From assembly GCA_016125185.1 (NCBI GenBank), contig WGMG01000006.1:310001-374000 (forward strand): a DNA stretch of 64,000 bases, written 5' to 3'. Positions 41,621 to 50,088 of the stretch are shown here, piece by piece (the stretch's first letter is position 1; each line of letters begins with the position of its first letter). The notes beneath the pieces were generated by a model. That model saw nothing but the letters and a program-made list of their open reading frames with translations. It did no database searches and was not told the origin of the DNA. This DNA is from Armatimonadota bacterium. Lineage in GTDB: Bacteria > Armatimonadota > Fimbriimonadia > Fimbriimonadales > Fimbriimonadaceae. The translations under genes were made by a program, and so were the position numbers.

Positions 41621-42244
41621 TTATAGCTCCCTTGCCGGATCGATTGGGGTGCGATACCGAGCGTGAGCGTCCAAATACGCGACCACGAATCCGTTGCCGT
41701 GAGCAGACGCGAACCCTGAGGTTGTCTTCGGGGCATCTTTGCTCGCCGTCGAGATGCTGTCTCGGAGCCAAGGTACGGTTGATGGCGACGTTACGGCTTT
41801 CGAATCCAAAACACGATTTCCGTCGGAAAAGTGGGGAATCTGGCCTTTGAAAGAAAGGCAGTGGACGTAGTCGAGGGTATTGGGTATGCCTTCGAAGAGA
41901 TTTACTTGAATGCCTTCGCCCTTATCCCTCTCTACCTTCGGACAAATAAATAGCTGACGTTTCTTCAGGTAGGGGTCTAGGGAGTCCATGAATGCGTGCT
42001 GGGACTCGGTTGAATCGAAGGTGTAGTACGGTGGGAGCCGGTCGTCATAATCCGACAAATAGAATAACTGGCCGGTACCAATTTGCTTGAGGTTACTCAT
42101 GCAGACGGACTTGGTTGCTGGATATCCGTGCGTAAAAAGGGTCGGAAGGTAGATTGCGTCCAGACCACCTATGAGAACCAGCACGCCGATGATCTGCCAG
42201 GTCACCTTAAACAAGTTCATCTCTTCGCGCGGCTTCATGATCAC
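41621..42244 (-). CDS. H-X9-DG-like membrane protein, array member 4
   Basis: About 205-207 residues (start GTG 42244 or ATG 42238). One N-terminal membrane span (WQIIGVLVLIGGLDAIYLP) is followed by CMSNLKQIGTGQLFYLSDYDDRLPPYYTFDS, LFICPK, YVHCLSFKGQIPHFSDGNRVLDSKAV and an end HGNGFVVAYLDAHAR. The order matches the three upstream genes and, more distantly, the prepilin-type proteins at 22-25 kb, but the class III prepilin cleavage motif is missing. The final DG is DA here. It overlaps the upstream gene's stop by 4 bases (GTGA). Confidence 0.75.
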   Translation of the reverse strand: MIMKPREEMNLFKVTWQIIGVLVLIGGLDAIYLPTLFTHGYPATKSVCMSNLKQIGTGQLFYLSDYDDRLPPYYTFDSTESQHAFMDSLDPYLKKRQLFICPKVERDKGEGIQVNLFEGIPNTLDYVHCLSFKGQIPHFSDGNRVLDSKAVTSPSTVPWLRDSISTASKDAPKTTSGFASAHGNGFVVAYLDAHARYRTPIDPAREL

Positions 42245-42873
42245 AAATGGTGCGAGACGTCGAGCACCTTGTCGGCCTTCACATGGCCGTCCAGGTATCC
42301 AATGACGAAAATCTCGGCGTGGGGGGAAAAGAGAGCGGGCTTTTCGTCCTTGGTTTTGCCCGAGCCTCGAACCGGGTCACGAACATAGGCAACCGAGGCA
42401 GGATTCTCAATGCCGTTGGTGTAGAGAACTCGCCCGCCGTTGCTAAAGTCGGTGACATAGCCTCGTAGGTTCAGCGGATTGACGTAGGACATGACACCAG
42501 CCAAGCCTTCCACGTTGCCAGTCGGTGGATTCTTGTCTGCGGGACAGAGAAATGTGTTTTCGTTCTTTGCGTAAACGAGCAACTGCGACTTCAGTCTTCG
42601 GCTGGGATGGAGCCGATCTTTGTCGGCATCCGAGAGGGTGTCCCAGTTTGCCGGGAGATCGAAAGTGTAGGCATCTGGCGCACAGTGGTTATTGTCGTCG
42701 GCATACATCAACATTGCCAGCGACAGTTGCTTCACTTGACTTATGCAGGACTTGGGGTTTCCGCTCGGAGCCTTCGCAAAAATGGGGACCATTATTATCC
42801 CGAATACGAGGAGGACAAGGACAATTGCGATCCAAGTTCCGATCGGTCGGCGCTTGCGAGTTTCGACGACCAT
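42241..42873 (-). CDS. H-X9-DG-like membrane protein, array member 3
   Basis: A 210-residue relative of its neighbours. The N-terminal span (GTWIAIVLVLLVFGIIMVPIFA) lacks any FTLIE motif. Then CISQVKQLSLAMLMYADDNN, FLCPAD, YVNPLNLRGYVTDFSNGGRVLYTNGI, and a complete H-X9-DG signature in SPHAEIFVIGYLDGHVK. The two cysteines of CISQ and FLCP recur in the other members and could form a disulfide outside the cytoplasm. Gene 4 starts inside its stop codon. Confidence 0.75.
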   Translation of the reverse strand: MVVETRKRRPIGTWIAIVLVLLVFGIIMVPIFAKAPSGNPKSCISQVKQLSLAMLMYADDNNHCAPDAYTFDLPANWDTLSDADKDRLHPSRRLKSQLLVYAKNENTFLCPADKNPPTGNVEGLAGVMSYVNPLNLRGYVTDFSNGGRVLYTNGIENPASVAYVRDPVRGSGKTKDEKPALFSPHAEIFVIGYLDGHVKADKVLDVSHHL

Positions 42874-42954
42874 CTAGAACTCCGGTGATACGTCCATTGG
42901 CCATATTCTGATCTTCATACCACCACCTTAATTCATATCTTACAGAGATTTGTG

Positions 42955-43545
42955 CTACAAATCTGACGAAAGTTCAACCATCTTTTTGCTTTTCGCGTGG
43001 CCATCGAGATAGCCAACCATGAAGTAGTTTCCGTGCGGCGAGAGGAGCTTTTGACTGCCGTTGCTATCGGCAACCAGTACGTCGCGGATGTAGCCGATAT
43101 TGGCCCCGTTATCCACCAAGGATGAGAGCGAGAGAATCCGATTTCCGCTGGCGAAATCGGGAATGACGCCTTTAAGCGTCAGGCAGTGGGCGTACGCGAA
43201 GTCGCTCGAAACAGGTTCCATTGGAATGAGGTTGGGATGCCGAGTCGGATTCAAATGAATCGCTGGGCACTTGAATATTGGGTAATGTTCATCCCCTTTA
43301 CAGTAGAGCTTCATGCAATCGACATATCGCTCGCTATCGGCGGGACCATCAAAAGAGTAGTAGGGAGGAATTCGGTCGCCGTTGTCCGCGGCGTATTGTG
43401 GCAGCGCATAAACCTGTTGCTTGATATTCGATAAGCAACTGAATCTGATGGTGACGTCCTTTGATACTTCGGTTGGGAAGAGAATGAAGAATCCGCCACA
43501 AAGGAGAAGGCAAATGAGGAGACCGAAAACAAATTTGCGGTTCAT
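42955..43545 (-). CDS. H-X9-DG-like membrane protein, array member 2
   Basis: A 196-residue member. It has an N-terminal span (FVFGLLICLLLCGGFFILF), then CLSNIKQQVYALPQYAADNGDRIPPYYSFDG, FKCPAI, YAHCLTLKGVIPDFASGNRILSLSSL and SPHGNYFMVGYLDGHAK with perfect H-X9-DG spacing. Four conserved Cys positions are shared with neighbours. Its ATG overlaps the stop of array member 1 (ATGA). An 81-base gap separates it from member 3. Confidence 0.75.
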   Translation of the reverse strand: MNRKFVFGLLICLLLCGGFFILFPTEVSKDVTIRFSCLSNIKQQVYALPQYAADNGDRIPPYYSFDGPADSERYVDCMKLYCKGDEHYPIFKCPAIHLNPTRHPNLIPMEPVSSDFAYAHCLTLKGVIPDFASGNRILSLSSLVDNGANIGYIRDVLVADSNGSQKLLSPHGNYFMVGYLDGHAKSKKMVELSSDL

Positions 43546-44174
43546 AGGTCTGTGCTTTGGTCGATGACCTTGATCGTTTTGACGTGGCCGTCAATAAAAC
43601 TGATCGTAAAGGCGCCAACGCCTGTTCTCTTGTGGGGCGAAACGAAGGAAGGTTTCCCACCGATCACTTGGGTGCCGCGAACTGGATCACGAAAGTAGTG
43701 GGTTTGAGCGGGCTCCTCAACCTTTTGCGAGTCAAGCGCCCGATTGCCATTTCCATATTTGGGAATCACGGCCATTAGGCTCAAGCAATGGACGTAGGAG
43801 TTGACACCGGGCACCCCTTCCATCGATGGATCGTAAGGCTTTTTCGCGTTCGCCTGGTCGTCGTCTTGGGGGCAAAAATTGATCTCGTTATTCTTGCTGT
43901 AGGGCGCGATGGTGGCAAAAAAGGAGCGGGTCTTCTCGGGAGACTCGAAGGTATAGTACGGCGGCAAAACGTCCGAATTGTCGGCACCGTACATGATGGT
44001 GGACAACGCGAGCTGTCTCATATGGCTCATGCAGGCGGAACGATGGGAGCCTCGGTCTTGGGCAAATACGGGATAGAGGATGGCACCCAAGATGGCGAGA
44101 CACAGAAGGGCCAAGACCGTTTCGAGTATGATTTGGAACTTCGACTTGCTTCCCCTTTCGCTGAAGATTCTCAC
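43542..44174 (-). CDS. H-X9-DG-like membrane protein, array member 1
   Basis: A 210-residue first gene of the array and the one closest to true prepilins: its span ends LAILGAILYPVFAQDRG, clearly cognate with [14 protein letters not shown] of the prepilins at 22-25 kb, but the preceding FTLIELLVV is replaced by KFQIILETVLALL, with no Gly/Ala-Phe cleavage site. Then CMSHMRQLALSTIMYGADNSDVLPPYYTFES, NFCPQD, YVHCLSLMAVIPKYGNGNRALDSQKV and SFIDGHVK. The spacing between the last His and DG is longer (SPHKRTGVGAFTISFIDG). This supports decay of the prepilin signal by descent. Confidence 0.78.
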   Translation of the reverse strand: MRIFSERGSKSKFQIILETVLALLCLAILGAILYPVFAQDRGSHRSACMSHMRQLALSTIMYGADNSDVLPPYYTFESPEKTRSFFATIAPYSKNNEINFCPQDDDQANAKKPYDPSMEGVPGVNSYVHCLSLMAVIPKYGNGNRALDSQKVEEPAQTHYFRDPVRGTQVIGGKPSFVSPHKRTGVGAFTISFIDGHVKTIKVIDQSTDL

Positions 44175-44221
44175 AGTCCCACCCTAACGGCATTATACGA
44201 AAGCCATTCATAATTGAGAAC

Positions 44222-45196
44222 ATGGATATCCTTGTGCTCGGTGGTACTCAGTTCATCGGTAAAGCGATCGTCGAAGAACTGTTGCGCCGCGGCCATCATG
44301 TCGCGATCTTCCACCGTGGCAAAACCGGGGCCGGGCTCTTTCCCGAGTGCACCCATATCCTTGGCGACCGTAACACCGACCTCGACCGTGCCGACACGCA
44401 AGAGTGGGATGCGGTTATCGATGTTTCGTGCTACACCCCGGACCAAGCTCGATCCGCCGCCAAGTTGAGGACCAAGTACTTCGCGTTCATCTCGACGATC
44501 TCGGTGTACGACTTCACGACCGAAAAGCAACCCTACGACGAGCAGACGCCGATGGTGCCGGGGCAGGAGGGCAACGAGGTGACGATGGCGACTTATGGTC
44601 CACTCAAGGTTCGATGCGAAGAAGTCTTCGCCGAGGCCTTCGCCGGACGCCTGGGAATCGTTCGTCCGGGCATCGTGTTTGGACCGTACGATCCGACCGG
44701 TCGATTTCCATATTGGATCACCCGGTTGGACGAATTTGAAGAGGTGTTGATTCCCGACGTGCGAAGTAATCCTGTTCAAGGCATCGACGTATTCGACCTC
44801 GCCGAGTTTACGGTTGAGGTGACGGAGAAGAGCCTGGCGGGGACATGGAACGCGGTTGGTCCCAAGGTGACGTTCGGCGACGTGATCGACGAGATTCGGT
44901 CGCAGGTGGGCAAGGAGCATCATCTGGTGCTGGCATCGGTCGAAGAACTCAACGAAAACGAAGTGAAGACGTGGTCGGAACTTCCTCTGACCTTTGAGCC
45001 AGGCACACGAGAGTCAGTGTTCAACTTTAACCCTCAGCACGCCTTTGAGGCGGGCCTCAAGCACCGCACGATTCAGGAGACGATTCGTGCGACCTTGGCG
45101 TGGACACGCTCGGGCGACTATCCGAAGGACGCTAAGTACGGCATGAGTCGCGAGAAGGAAGTCGCGGTTCTGGAGAAGCTGAAGGCAAAGGCATGA
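44222..45196 (+). CDS. NAD-dependent epimerase/dehydratase family protein
   Basis: A 324-residue extended short-chain dehydrogenase/reductase. The nucleotide motif is MDILVLGGTQFIGKAIVEELLRRGHHVAIFHRG (GGTQFIG), followed by VSCYTPDQ and the substrate-site segment FISTISVYD with a later YGPLK...(YxxxK). The GGTQFIG form is typical of a group including isoflavone-reductase-like and chloroplast CSP41-like proteins. Substrate unknown. Its stop overlaps ubiX by ATGA, so the two are translated together. Confidence 0.85.
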   Translation: MDILVLGGTQFIGKAIVEELLRRGHHVAIFHRGKTGAGLFPECTHILGDRNTDLDRADTQEWDAVIDVSCYTPDQARSAAKLRTKYFAFISTISVYDFTTEKQPYDEQTPMVPGQEGNEVTMATYGPLKVRCEEVFAEAFAGRLGIVRPGIVFGPYDPTGRFPYWITRLDEFEEVLIPDVRSNPVQGIDVFDLAEFTVEVTEKSLAGTWNAVGPKVTFGDVIDEIRSQVGKEHHLVLASVEELNENEVKTWSELPLTFEPGTRESVFNFNPQHAFEAGLKHRTIQETIRATLAWTRSGDYPKDAKYGMSREKEVAVLEKLKAKA

Positions 45197-45789
45197 GCAC
45201 GGGGCGGTTGGTTGTAGCGGTGACAGGAGCGAGTGGGGCGATTTACGCTCGCCGACTCCTGATTCATGCGGCCAAACACTACCAGGAAATCTTTCTGTGC
45301 CTCAGCACGCAGGCGATCCAGGTTGCCGAGACAGAACTTGGTGTCACGCTCGATCGAAAGAACTTCCAGACACGCGAATGGCTGGGAGCGGAGTATCCGC
45401 AGATTCGGCTCCTCGACGAAAAGAACTTCTTCACGCCACCGGCGAGCGGTTCGTTTCGGCACGACGGGATGGTCATCGTGCCGTGCTCGATGGGTACGGC
45501 CGGACGCATCGCGAATGGCATCAGCAATGATTTGGTCACCCGGGCCGCCGATGTCTGCCTGAAAGAAGGGCGCAAGCTCATACTGGTTCCGCGTGAAATG
45601 CCGTGGAACCTCATTCACCTTCGGAACATGACGCAATTGGCCGAAGCTGGGGCCACGATTCTGCCTGCTTGCCCGGCTTGGTACACCAGTCCGACCTCGC
45701 TTGAGGAACTTGCCGACACAGTCGTCGCGCGCATCCTGCAGAACCTGGGAATCGAGCAAAAAATCCAGGGCGAATGGATGGCCGAGTAG
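45193..45789 (+). CDS. ubiX: Flavin prenyltransferase UbiX
   Basis: A 198-residue flavoprotein that makes prenylated FMN for UbiD-type decarboxylases. Signatures are VAVTGASGAIYARRLL, IVPCSMGTAGRIANGISNDLVTRAADVCLKEGRKLILVPREMPWNLIHLRNM (quoted for the known UbiX blocks: PCSMGT, RAADV-LKE, REMP) and the C-terminal PAWYTSPTS. UbiX usually has P-A-F-Y-x-x-P; here it is PAWY. No ubiD is adjacent. Confidence 0.93.
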   Translation: MSTGRLVVAVTGASGAIYARRLLIHAAKHYQEIFLCLSTQAIQVAETELGVTLDRKNFQTREWLGAEYPQIRLLDEKNFFTPPASGSFRHDGMVIVPCSMGTAGRIANGISNDLVTRAADVCLKEGRKLILVPREMPWNLIHLRNMTQLAEAGATILPACPAWYTSPTSLEELADTVVARILQNLGIEQKIQGEWMAE

Positions 45790-45846
45790 TCGAAATTCGG
45801 CCTTCAGAACGGCCCCGTGACCACCGATAATTCGGTAGGCCAACTT

Positions 45847-47418
45847 ATGACTCCCGAGTTCTCAAATGAGGAACAAACCGCTGTTCGGGAAGCACAGCAA
45901 ATTATCCGCGATGCGGGACGGTCGGCCCCTGCCTTGCTAGAGTCTCTGGCCGAGCGGTATCAGAGTGAAGGGAAGACGGTTTGCGCCTTCGAAGTTCGCC
46001 GGATGCAATGCTTTGCACTCATCGGGAATTTGGAGTTTCGGCTGGCGGTGGAGAAGATCGAACTGCTGATGCATGAAGCCGCCGCCGCGGAAATGCCGAG
46101 GTTTGTGGGCGTCGGCGAAATGTACCGTGGGTTGGTTTGGCTCGACATCGGCCAGAGTCATCGCGCGATCGAGTGCTTTGACCGTGCGATTCAGATCGGC
46201 ATCGATACCGAAGACCTCGACCTGATCTATCGGGTTCAGATCAACCTGTCGTTCGCCCAGTCGATGCTGGAGCAGTACGAGGAATCGCTAGAGACGCTGA
46301 AGCAAAGCATCCAATTTTCCGATAGTCTGGTGACGAAGAAGCCAGGTGGATCGAAAGCCTACAACATGGCCGCCGCCGAGGTTCAGGTCGCCTACCAGGC
46401 TCGGGAGCGTGGTTCGCTGAGCCAGTCTCAAATTCAGGCGGTTCGCCGATCGCTTGATCGGGCAGAGGCGGATTGCAAGGACGAGTTCTATCTCCCAAGG
46501 CTGCTGGGCATTTTTCGCGCACTCTTTGTGGGCCTAGACGAAGGCTTTGACAAAGGCATCGAGCAGCTTCGTCAGCTTCGGCCCGAGATTGAGACCGGCG
46601 CTTCTGTGCATCTCATCACTTACCTTCTTGGGGAGACCCGGATTTTAGAGGCAGCCGAGCGATGGGAAGAACTCCGGTATTCGGCAACCGAACTGATCGA
46701 CCGAATGAAAGAATCGGGCTGGCTCGCGGCGATTCGAATTGCCTTGAAGCGGGCGTCGAAGGCGAGCGCCAAACTTGGCGATTACCAAACCGCCTACGAA
46801 CTCCTCAACGAACTCGTGAGCATTGAGGGCCAATCGGCGGGAAGCAATCGCGACTCGACCAGCGTTTACTTCGAGCAGGAAGTTCTGCGCATGTGCAACC
46901 GCGCTTTGGTCGAGCGGAACAAGATTTTGGAGCAGGAGGCGCGGTTCGACCGCCTTTCGGGAATTCTCAATCGCCGGGGCATGGAAGAGGCGTTGGCGGA
47001 ACTGACTCAGCGCTCGGGACAACATCGGTTGGTGGTGGCGATGCTCGACATCGACTACTTCAAGCGGATCAACGACCAGTTTGGCCATGCAGTTGGGGAT
47101 CAAGTGATTCAGGAGTTTGCGGCTTGCCTTGCTAACTCGAAGACCAAGCCGTCACGTCTGGGCCGTTGGGGTGGAGAAGAGTTTGTGCTGGTGTACGAAG
47201 AAGAGGCGGCGGATCCATCTCAACTGGGTGCGACGCTGATGGATGAGGTTCGACATTATCCGTGGGAGCATGTCCGTTCGGGCATGGCGGTTACGGCCTC
47301 TTGCGGCTTGGCGATTTGGAGTCAGGGCGACTCGATCGACCACACGATTCGGGTGGCCGACGACATGATGTACGCCGTCAAACATCAGGGCCGTAATAAT
47401 TGGCGCTTAGCGGCCTAG
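45847..47418 (+). CDS. TPR-repeat diguanylate cyclase (GGDEF), copy 1
   Basis: About 523 residues. The N-terminal 330 residues are helical tetratricopeptide-like repeats (for example GLVWLDIGQSHRAIECFDRAIQIG and AQSMLEQYEESLETLKQSIQF). A linker with RNKILEQEARFDRLSGILNRRG leads into the GGDEF domain (about 355-520): DIDYFKRINDQFGHAVGDQVI for metal/substrate binding and RWGGEEFVLV with the active GGEEF motif. It would make cyclic di-GMP, probably in response to a protein partner bound by the repeats. I start at ATG 45847, which aligns with copy 2, rather than GTG 45817. No transmembrane segment. Confidence 0.9.
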   Translation: MTPEFSNEEQTAVREAQQIIRDAGRSAPALLESLAERYQSEGKTVCAFEVRRMQCFALIGNLEFRLAVEKIELLMHEAAAAEMPRFVGVGEMYRGLVWLDIGQSHRAIECFDRAIQIGIDTEDLDLIYRVQINLSFAQSMLEQYEESLETLKQSIQFSDSLVTKKPGGSKAYNMAAAEVQVAYQARERGSLSQSQIQAVRRSLDRAEADCKDEFYLPRLLGIFRALFVGLDEGFDKGIEQLRQLRPEIETGASVHLITYLLGETRILEAAERWEELRYSATELIDRMKESGWLAAIRIALKRASKASAKLGDYQTAYELLNELVSIEGQSAGSNRDSTSVYFEQEVLRMCNRALVERNKILEQEARFDRLSGILNRRGMEEALAELTQRSGQHRLVVAMLDIDYFKRINDQFGHAVGDQVIQEFAACLANSKTKPSRLGRWGGEEFVLVYEEEAADPSQLGATLMDEVRHYPWEHVRSGMAVTASCGLAIWSQGDSIDHTIRVADDMMYAVKHQGRNNWRLAA

Positions 47419-47431
47419 GACCTTGAACTTT

Positions 47432-47471
47432 CAGTCCTAGGACTGGCGTATGAATTATTAGGCGGGCATAC
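47432..47471. promoter_or_regulatory. Palindromes before GGDEF copy 2
   Basis: CAGTCCTAGGACTG (47432-47445) is a perfect palindrome and also pairs with CCTAGGAC 18 bases earlier (47414-47421). CGTATG (47447-47452) and CATACG (47466-47471) form a second inverted repeat. It could be a terminator for copy 1 or a control site for copy 2. Confidence 0.35.
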
Positions 47472-47511
47472 GTTTTTGACCCAAAATGCCTGATAATTTT
47501 ACTGGGTCCAT

Positions 47512-49131
47512 ATGACTGTACAAGACCCTCAGGAACAGGAAGCCATTCGGAAGGCAAAGCAGCTCATCCACATCTCGCCCAAAGAGGCGCCACGGTTGCT
47601 TGCGTCTCTCGTTAAGTCCTACGAAAAGGAAGGACTAACTGGGTGTGCCTTACAGGCCCGCCGCTACCAGTGCTATGCCCTCATGGGCAATTTGCAATAC
47701 GAGAGAGCGCGGCGGTGTCTCGAAGTCCTCTTTGTCGAGGCAAATGAAGCCGACGAGAAGCGATTTGTCGGCATCGGTGAGATGTATCTCGGCATCATCG
47801 CGACCGAACTGGGTGAAATCGACGTAGCAGCCGAAAGCTTCGACCACGCCATCCGCATCGGTACCGAACTTGAAGATATCGACCTGATTTACCGCGTGCA
47901 ACTGAACCTGGGTTACGCCCAAATTGTGATGGAAAGGTACGACGAGGCGTTGGCGACGCTCAAATTGACTATCCGGCAATTTGAGAACGGCAACACCCAA
48001 ACTAATGCCGTCGCATACAAAAACATTGCGCTCGCCACCACTTGGCTGGCCTTCGACGCCGCCGTCAAGGGGCGGTTGACGGACGAACTTCTTTCGGATG
48101 CACGACGTTCGATCGAGGCGGCAAGAGCCGCCTGCATTGGCGATTTTCGGTTGGAATCGCTGGTCGCCTTACTGCAGGCTCTTTACGTAGGCATGGCCGA
48201 GGGGCCGGAAGTTGGTCTCCGCGAATTGGCGCACGCAAAGGAGTCGGTCTTCCAACGAGCTGCCCTTTCGGTGTCGCTATCGTTCATCGGCGTCGAATGC
48301 AATCTTCACGAGCTTGCCAAGGACTGGCCAAATCTGCAGCGCAAGTCGATGCTTCTCCTTCGCACGATGAAGAAGTATCGATCCCTGGCTCAGTATCAAA
48401 CCTTTGCACGTCAGGCGGCTAGGGCCTATGCCGAGTTGGGGCGGTACAAAACGGCTTACCGGCTGTTGCAGGAGTCTTCGGACTTCCTTTCGACGGTTCG
48501 AAGCTCGGTTGGACTGCACAGTGCGCACATTGTCAATTTGCGCTACGACTTGGAGCAACGCGCGTTCGACGAGGTGATCCTGCGAATGCGGAATCAGACC
48601 TTGGTGGAGCGCAACAAGGTGTTGGAACATGAGGCCCGATTCGACCGATTATCAGGTGTTCTAAACCGGCGCGGAATTGAAGAGAGCATTTTGGAATACG
48701 CTGACGAACGGCTGAGCAGCACGCTCGCCATTGCCCTTCTCGATATCGATTTCTTTAAGCGCATCAACGATGTGTATGGCCATGCGACCGGCGACCGAGT
48801 GATCAACGAGTTCGCGACGGTCCTGACCAATTCGGGAAGCCGTCCGCTTCAGGTCGGACGATGGGGTGGCGAGGAGTTTCTTGCGCTCTTCGACATCGAG
48901 TCTCCAGACGAGATGGATGCCCTCGGCGAGAAGCTCATCGAGGAGATTCGTCGTCATCCCTGGCAGCGCATTCAGAAGGGCCTCAAGGTGACGGCCTCTT
49001 GCGGACTGGCCATGTGGAAGCGCGGACGATCGGTCGACACCGTGACCCGCCTCGCCGACGAGATGATGTACGATGTGAAGCAGAATGGCCGCAACGGTTG
49101 GCGGGTCGCGAGCTTCGATCACGCCGCTTAA
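47512..49131 (+). CDS. TPR-repeat diguanylate cyclase (GGDEF), copy 2
   Basis: A 539-residue paralogue of the preceding gene over its whole length: the same helical repeats (CALMGNLQYERARRCLEVLF; LGEIDVAAESFDHAIRIGTELEDIDLIYRVQLNLGYAQ corresponds to copy 1 segment by segment), the same linker ARFDRLSGVLNRRG, and an active RWGGEEFLAL motif with DIDFFKRINDVYGHATGD. The GGDEF part is more conserved than the sensing part, suggesting different inputs. Cytoplasmic. Confidence 0.9.
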   Translation: MTVQDPQEQEAIRKAKQLIHISPKEAPRLLASLVKSYEKEGLTGCALQARRYQCYALMGNLQYERARRCLEVLFVEANEADEKRFVGIGEMYLGIIATELGEIDVAAESFDHAIRIGTELEDIDLIYRVQLNLGYAQIVMERYDEALATLKLTIRQFENGNTQTNAVAYKNIALATTWLAFDAAVKGRLTDELLSDARRSIEAARAACIGDFRLESLVALLQALYVGMAEGPEVGLRELAHAKESVFQRAALSVSLSFIGVECNLHELAKDWPNLQRKSMLLLRTMKKYRSLAQYQTFARQAARAYAELGRYKTAYRLLQESSDFLSTVRSSVGLHSAHIVNLRYDLEQRAFDEVILRMRNQTLVERNKVLEHEARFDRLSGVLNRRGIEESILEYADERLSSTLAIALLDIDFFKRINDVYGHATGDRVINEFATVLTNSGSRPLQVGRWGGEEFLALFDIESPDEMDALGEKLIEEIRRHPWQRIQKGLKVTASCGLAMWKRGRSVDTVTRLADEMMYDVKQNGRNGWRVASFDHAA

Positions 49132-49149
49132 ACGACCTTCTGGAGCCGT

Positions 49150-50028
49150 TTGAACAAGAAAGTCGTCATCTGCGGAGGAAGCGGGCTGATTGGGCAAGCC
49201 CTCGATAAGCGTCTGACCGACTCTGGATACGACGTCGTCACCGTATCTCGCCACCCGAAACTGGGCGAAATTAGTTGGGACGATCTCGGTCGCGCGATCG
49301 ACGGCGCGACCGCCGTTATCAACCTTTCTGGTCGTCCGATTGCTTGCAAATTCACCGAATCGAACAAGCGAGAGATTCTGAATTCTCGTGTTGAGTCCAC
49401 GCAAAAGGTTGCTAAGGCGTTCGCGACGTGCACAAACCCTCCTGCCAAGTGGATCAACGCATCGGCGGTTGGATTTTACGGAAATCGCGGCGACGAGACG
49501 ATGACCGAGGCGAGTTCGCCGGGCTCCGGTTTCGTGGTCGACGTCTGCCGGGCATGGGAGGATGCATGTCTCAAATCGGAAGCAAATTGCGCCAAGACGG
49601 TGCTTCGAATCGGCGTGGTGCTTACATCGAACGGGGGAGCGATGAGCAAGCTCATGCCGCTGACGAAAGCCTTTTTGGGCGGAGCGGTGGGGAATGGATT
49701 GCAGTGGATGTCTTGGATTGCCCTAAAGGATTTGGTCCGGCTCTTCGAGTGGGTGATTGAGAACGACGCGCCATCCGTCGTCAATGCTTGTGCACCGGAA
49801 CCGATTCGTAATGGGGACTTTATGGCTTGGCTTCGACGACAGTTGCGTCGGCCGTGGTCGCCGCCGGTGCCGGCATTCATGATGAAGCTGCTTGGGCAGA
49901 CCGTCGGGCCGGATGCCTCGCTCTTGCTGGATTCCACCCGAGCGATTCCGACGCAGACTGGAGATTTCCAGTTCATGGTTCCGTCGCTCGAAAATGCCCG
50001 CTTGGACGATCTCTCAGTCCCTAGCTAG
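49150..50028 (+). CDS. TIGR01777-family NAD(P)-binding epimerase-like protein
   Basis: A 292-residue short-chain dehydrogenase-like protein of the YfcH type. It starts at TTG with GGAG 5 bases upstream. VVICGGSGLIGQALDKRLTDSGYDVVTVSR is the nucleotide-binding motif, and INLSGRPIACKFTESNKREILNSRV, WINASAVGFYGNRGDETMTE and LRIGVVLTSNGGAMSKLMPL are diagnostic segments of this family. Its role is unknown. It lies between the GGDEF pair and tig. Confidence 0.92.
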   Translation: MNKKVVICGGSGLIGQALDKRLTDSGYDVVTVSRHPKLGEISWDDLGRAIDGATAVINLSGRPIACKFTESNKREILNSRVESTQKVAKAFATCTNPPAKWINASAVGFYGNRGDETMTEASSPGSGFVVDVCRAWEDACLKSEANCAKTVLRIGVVLTSNGGAMSKLMPLTKAFLGGAVGNGLQWMSWIALKDLVRLFEWVIENDAPSVVNACAPEPIRNGDFMAWLRRQLRRPWSPPVPAFMMKLLGQTVGPDASLLLDSTRAIPTQTGDFQFMVPSLENARLDDLSVPS

Positions 50029-50088
50029 CCGCCCCCTGCATTGGGTAACCTTCTACGTTCATTGACCGCTGATAGCGCATTTATTGCC

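Noticed and set aside
40333-41850. 505-codon open frame on the + strand
   Set aside because: It lies antisense to the MFS gene, whose helices and AmpG-type motifs are clear. The antisense product is Glu/Gly-rich without any recognisable domain, as expected from a high-G+C shadow frame.
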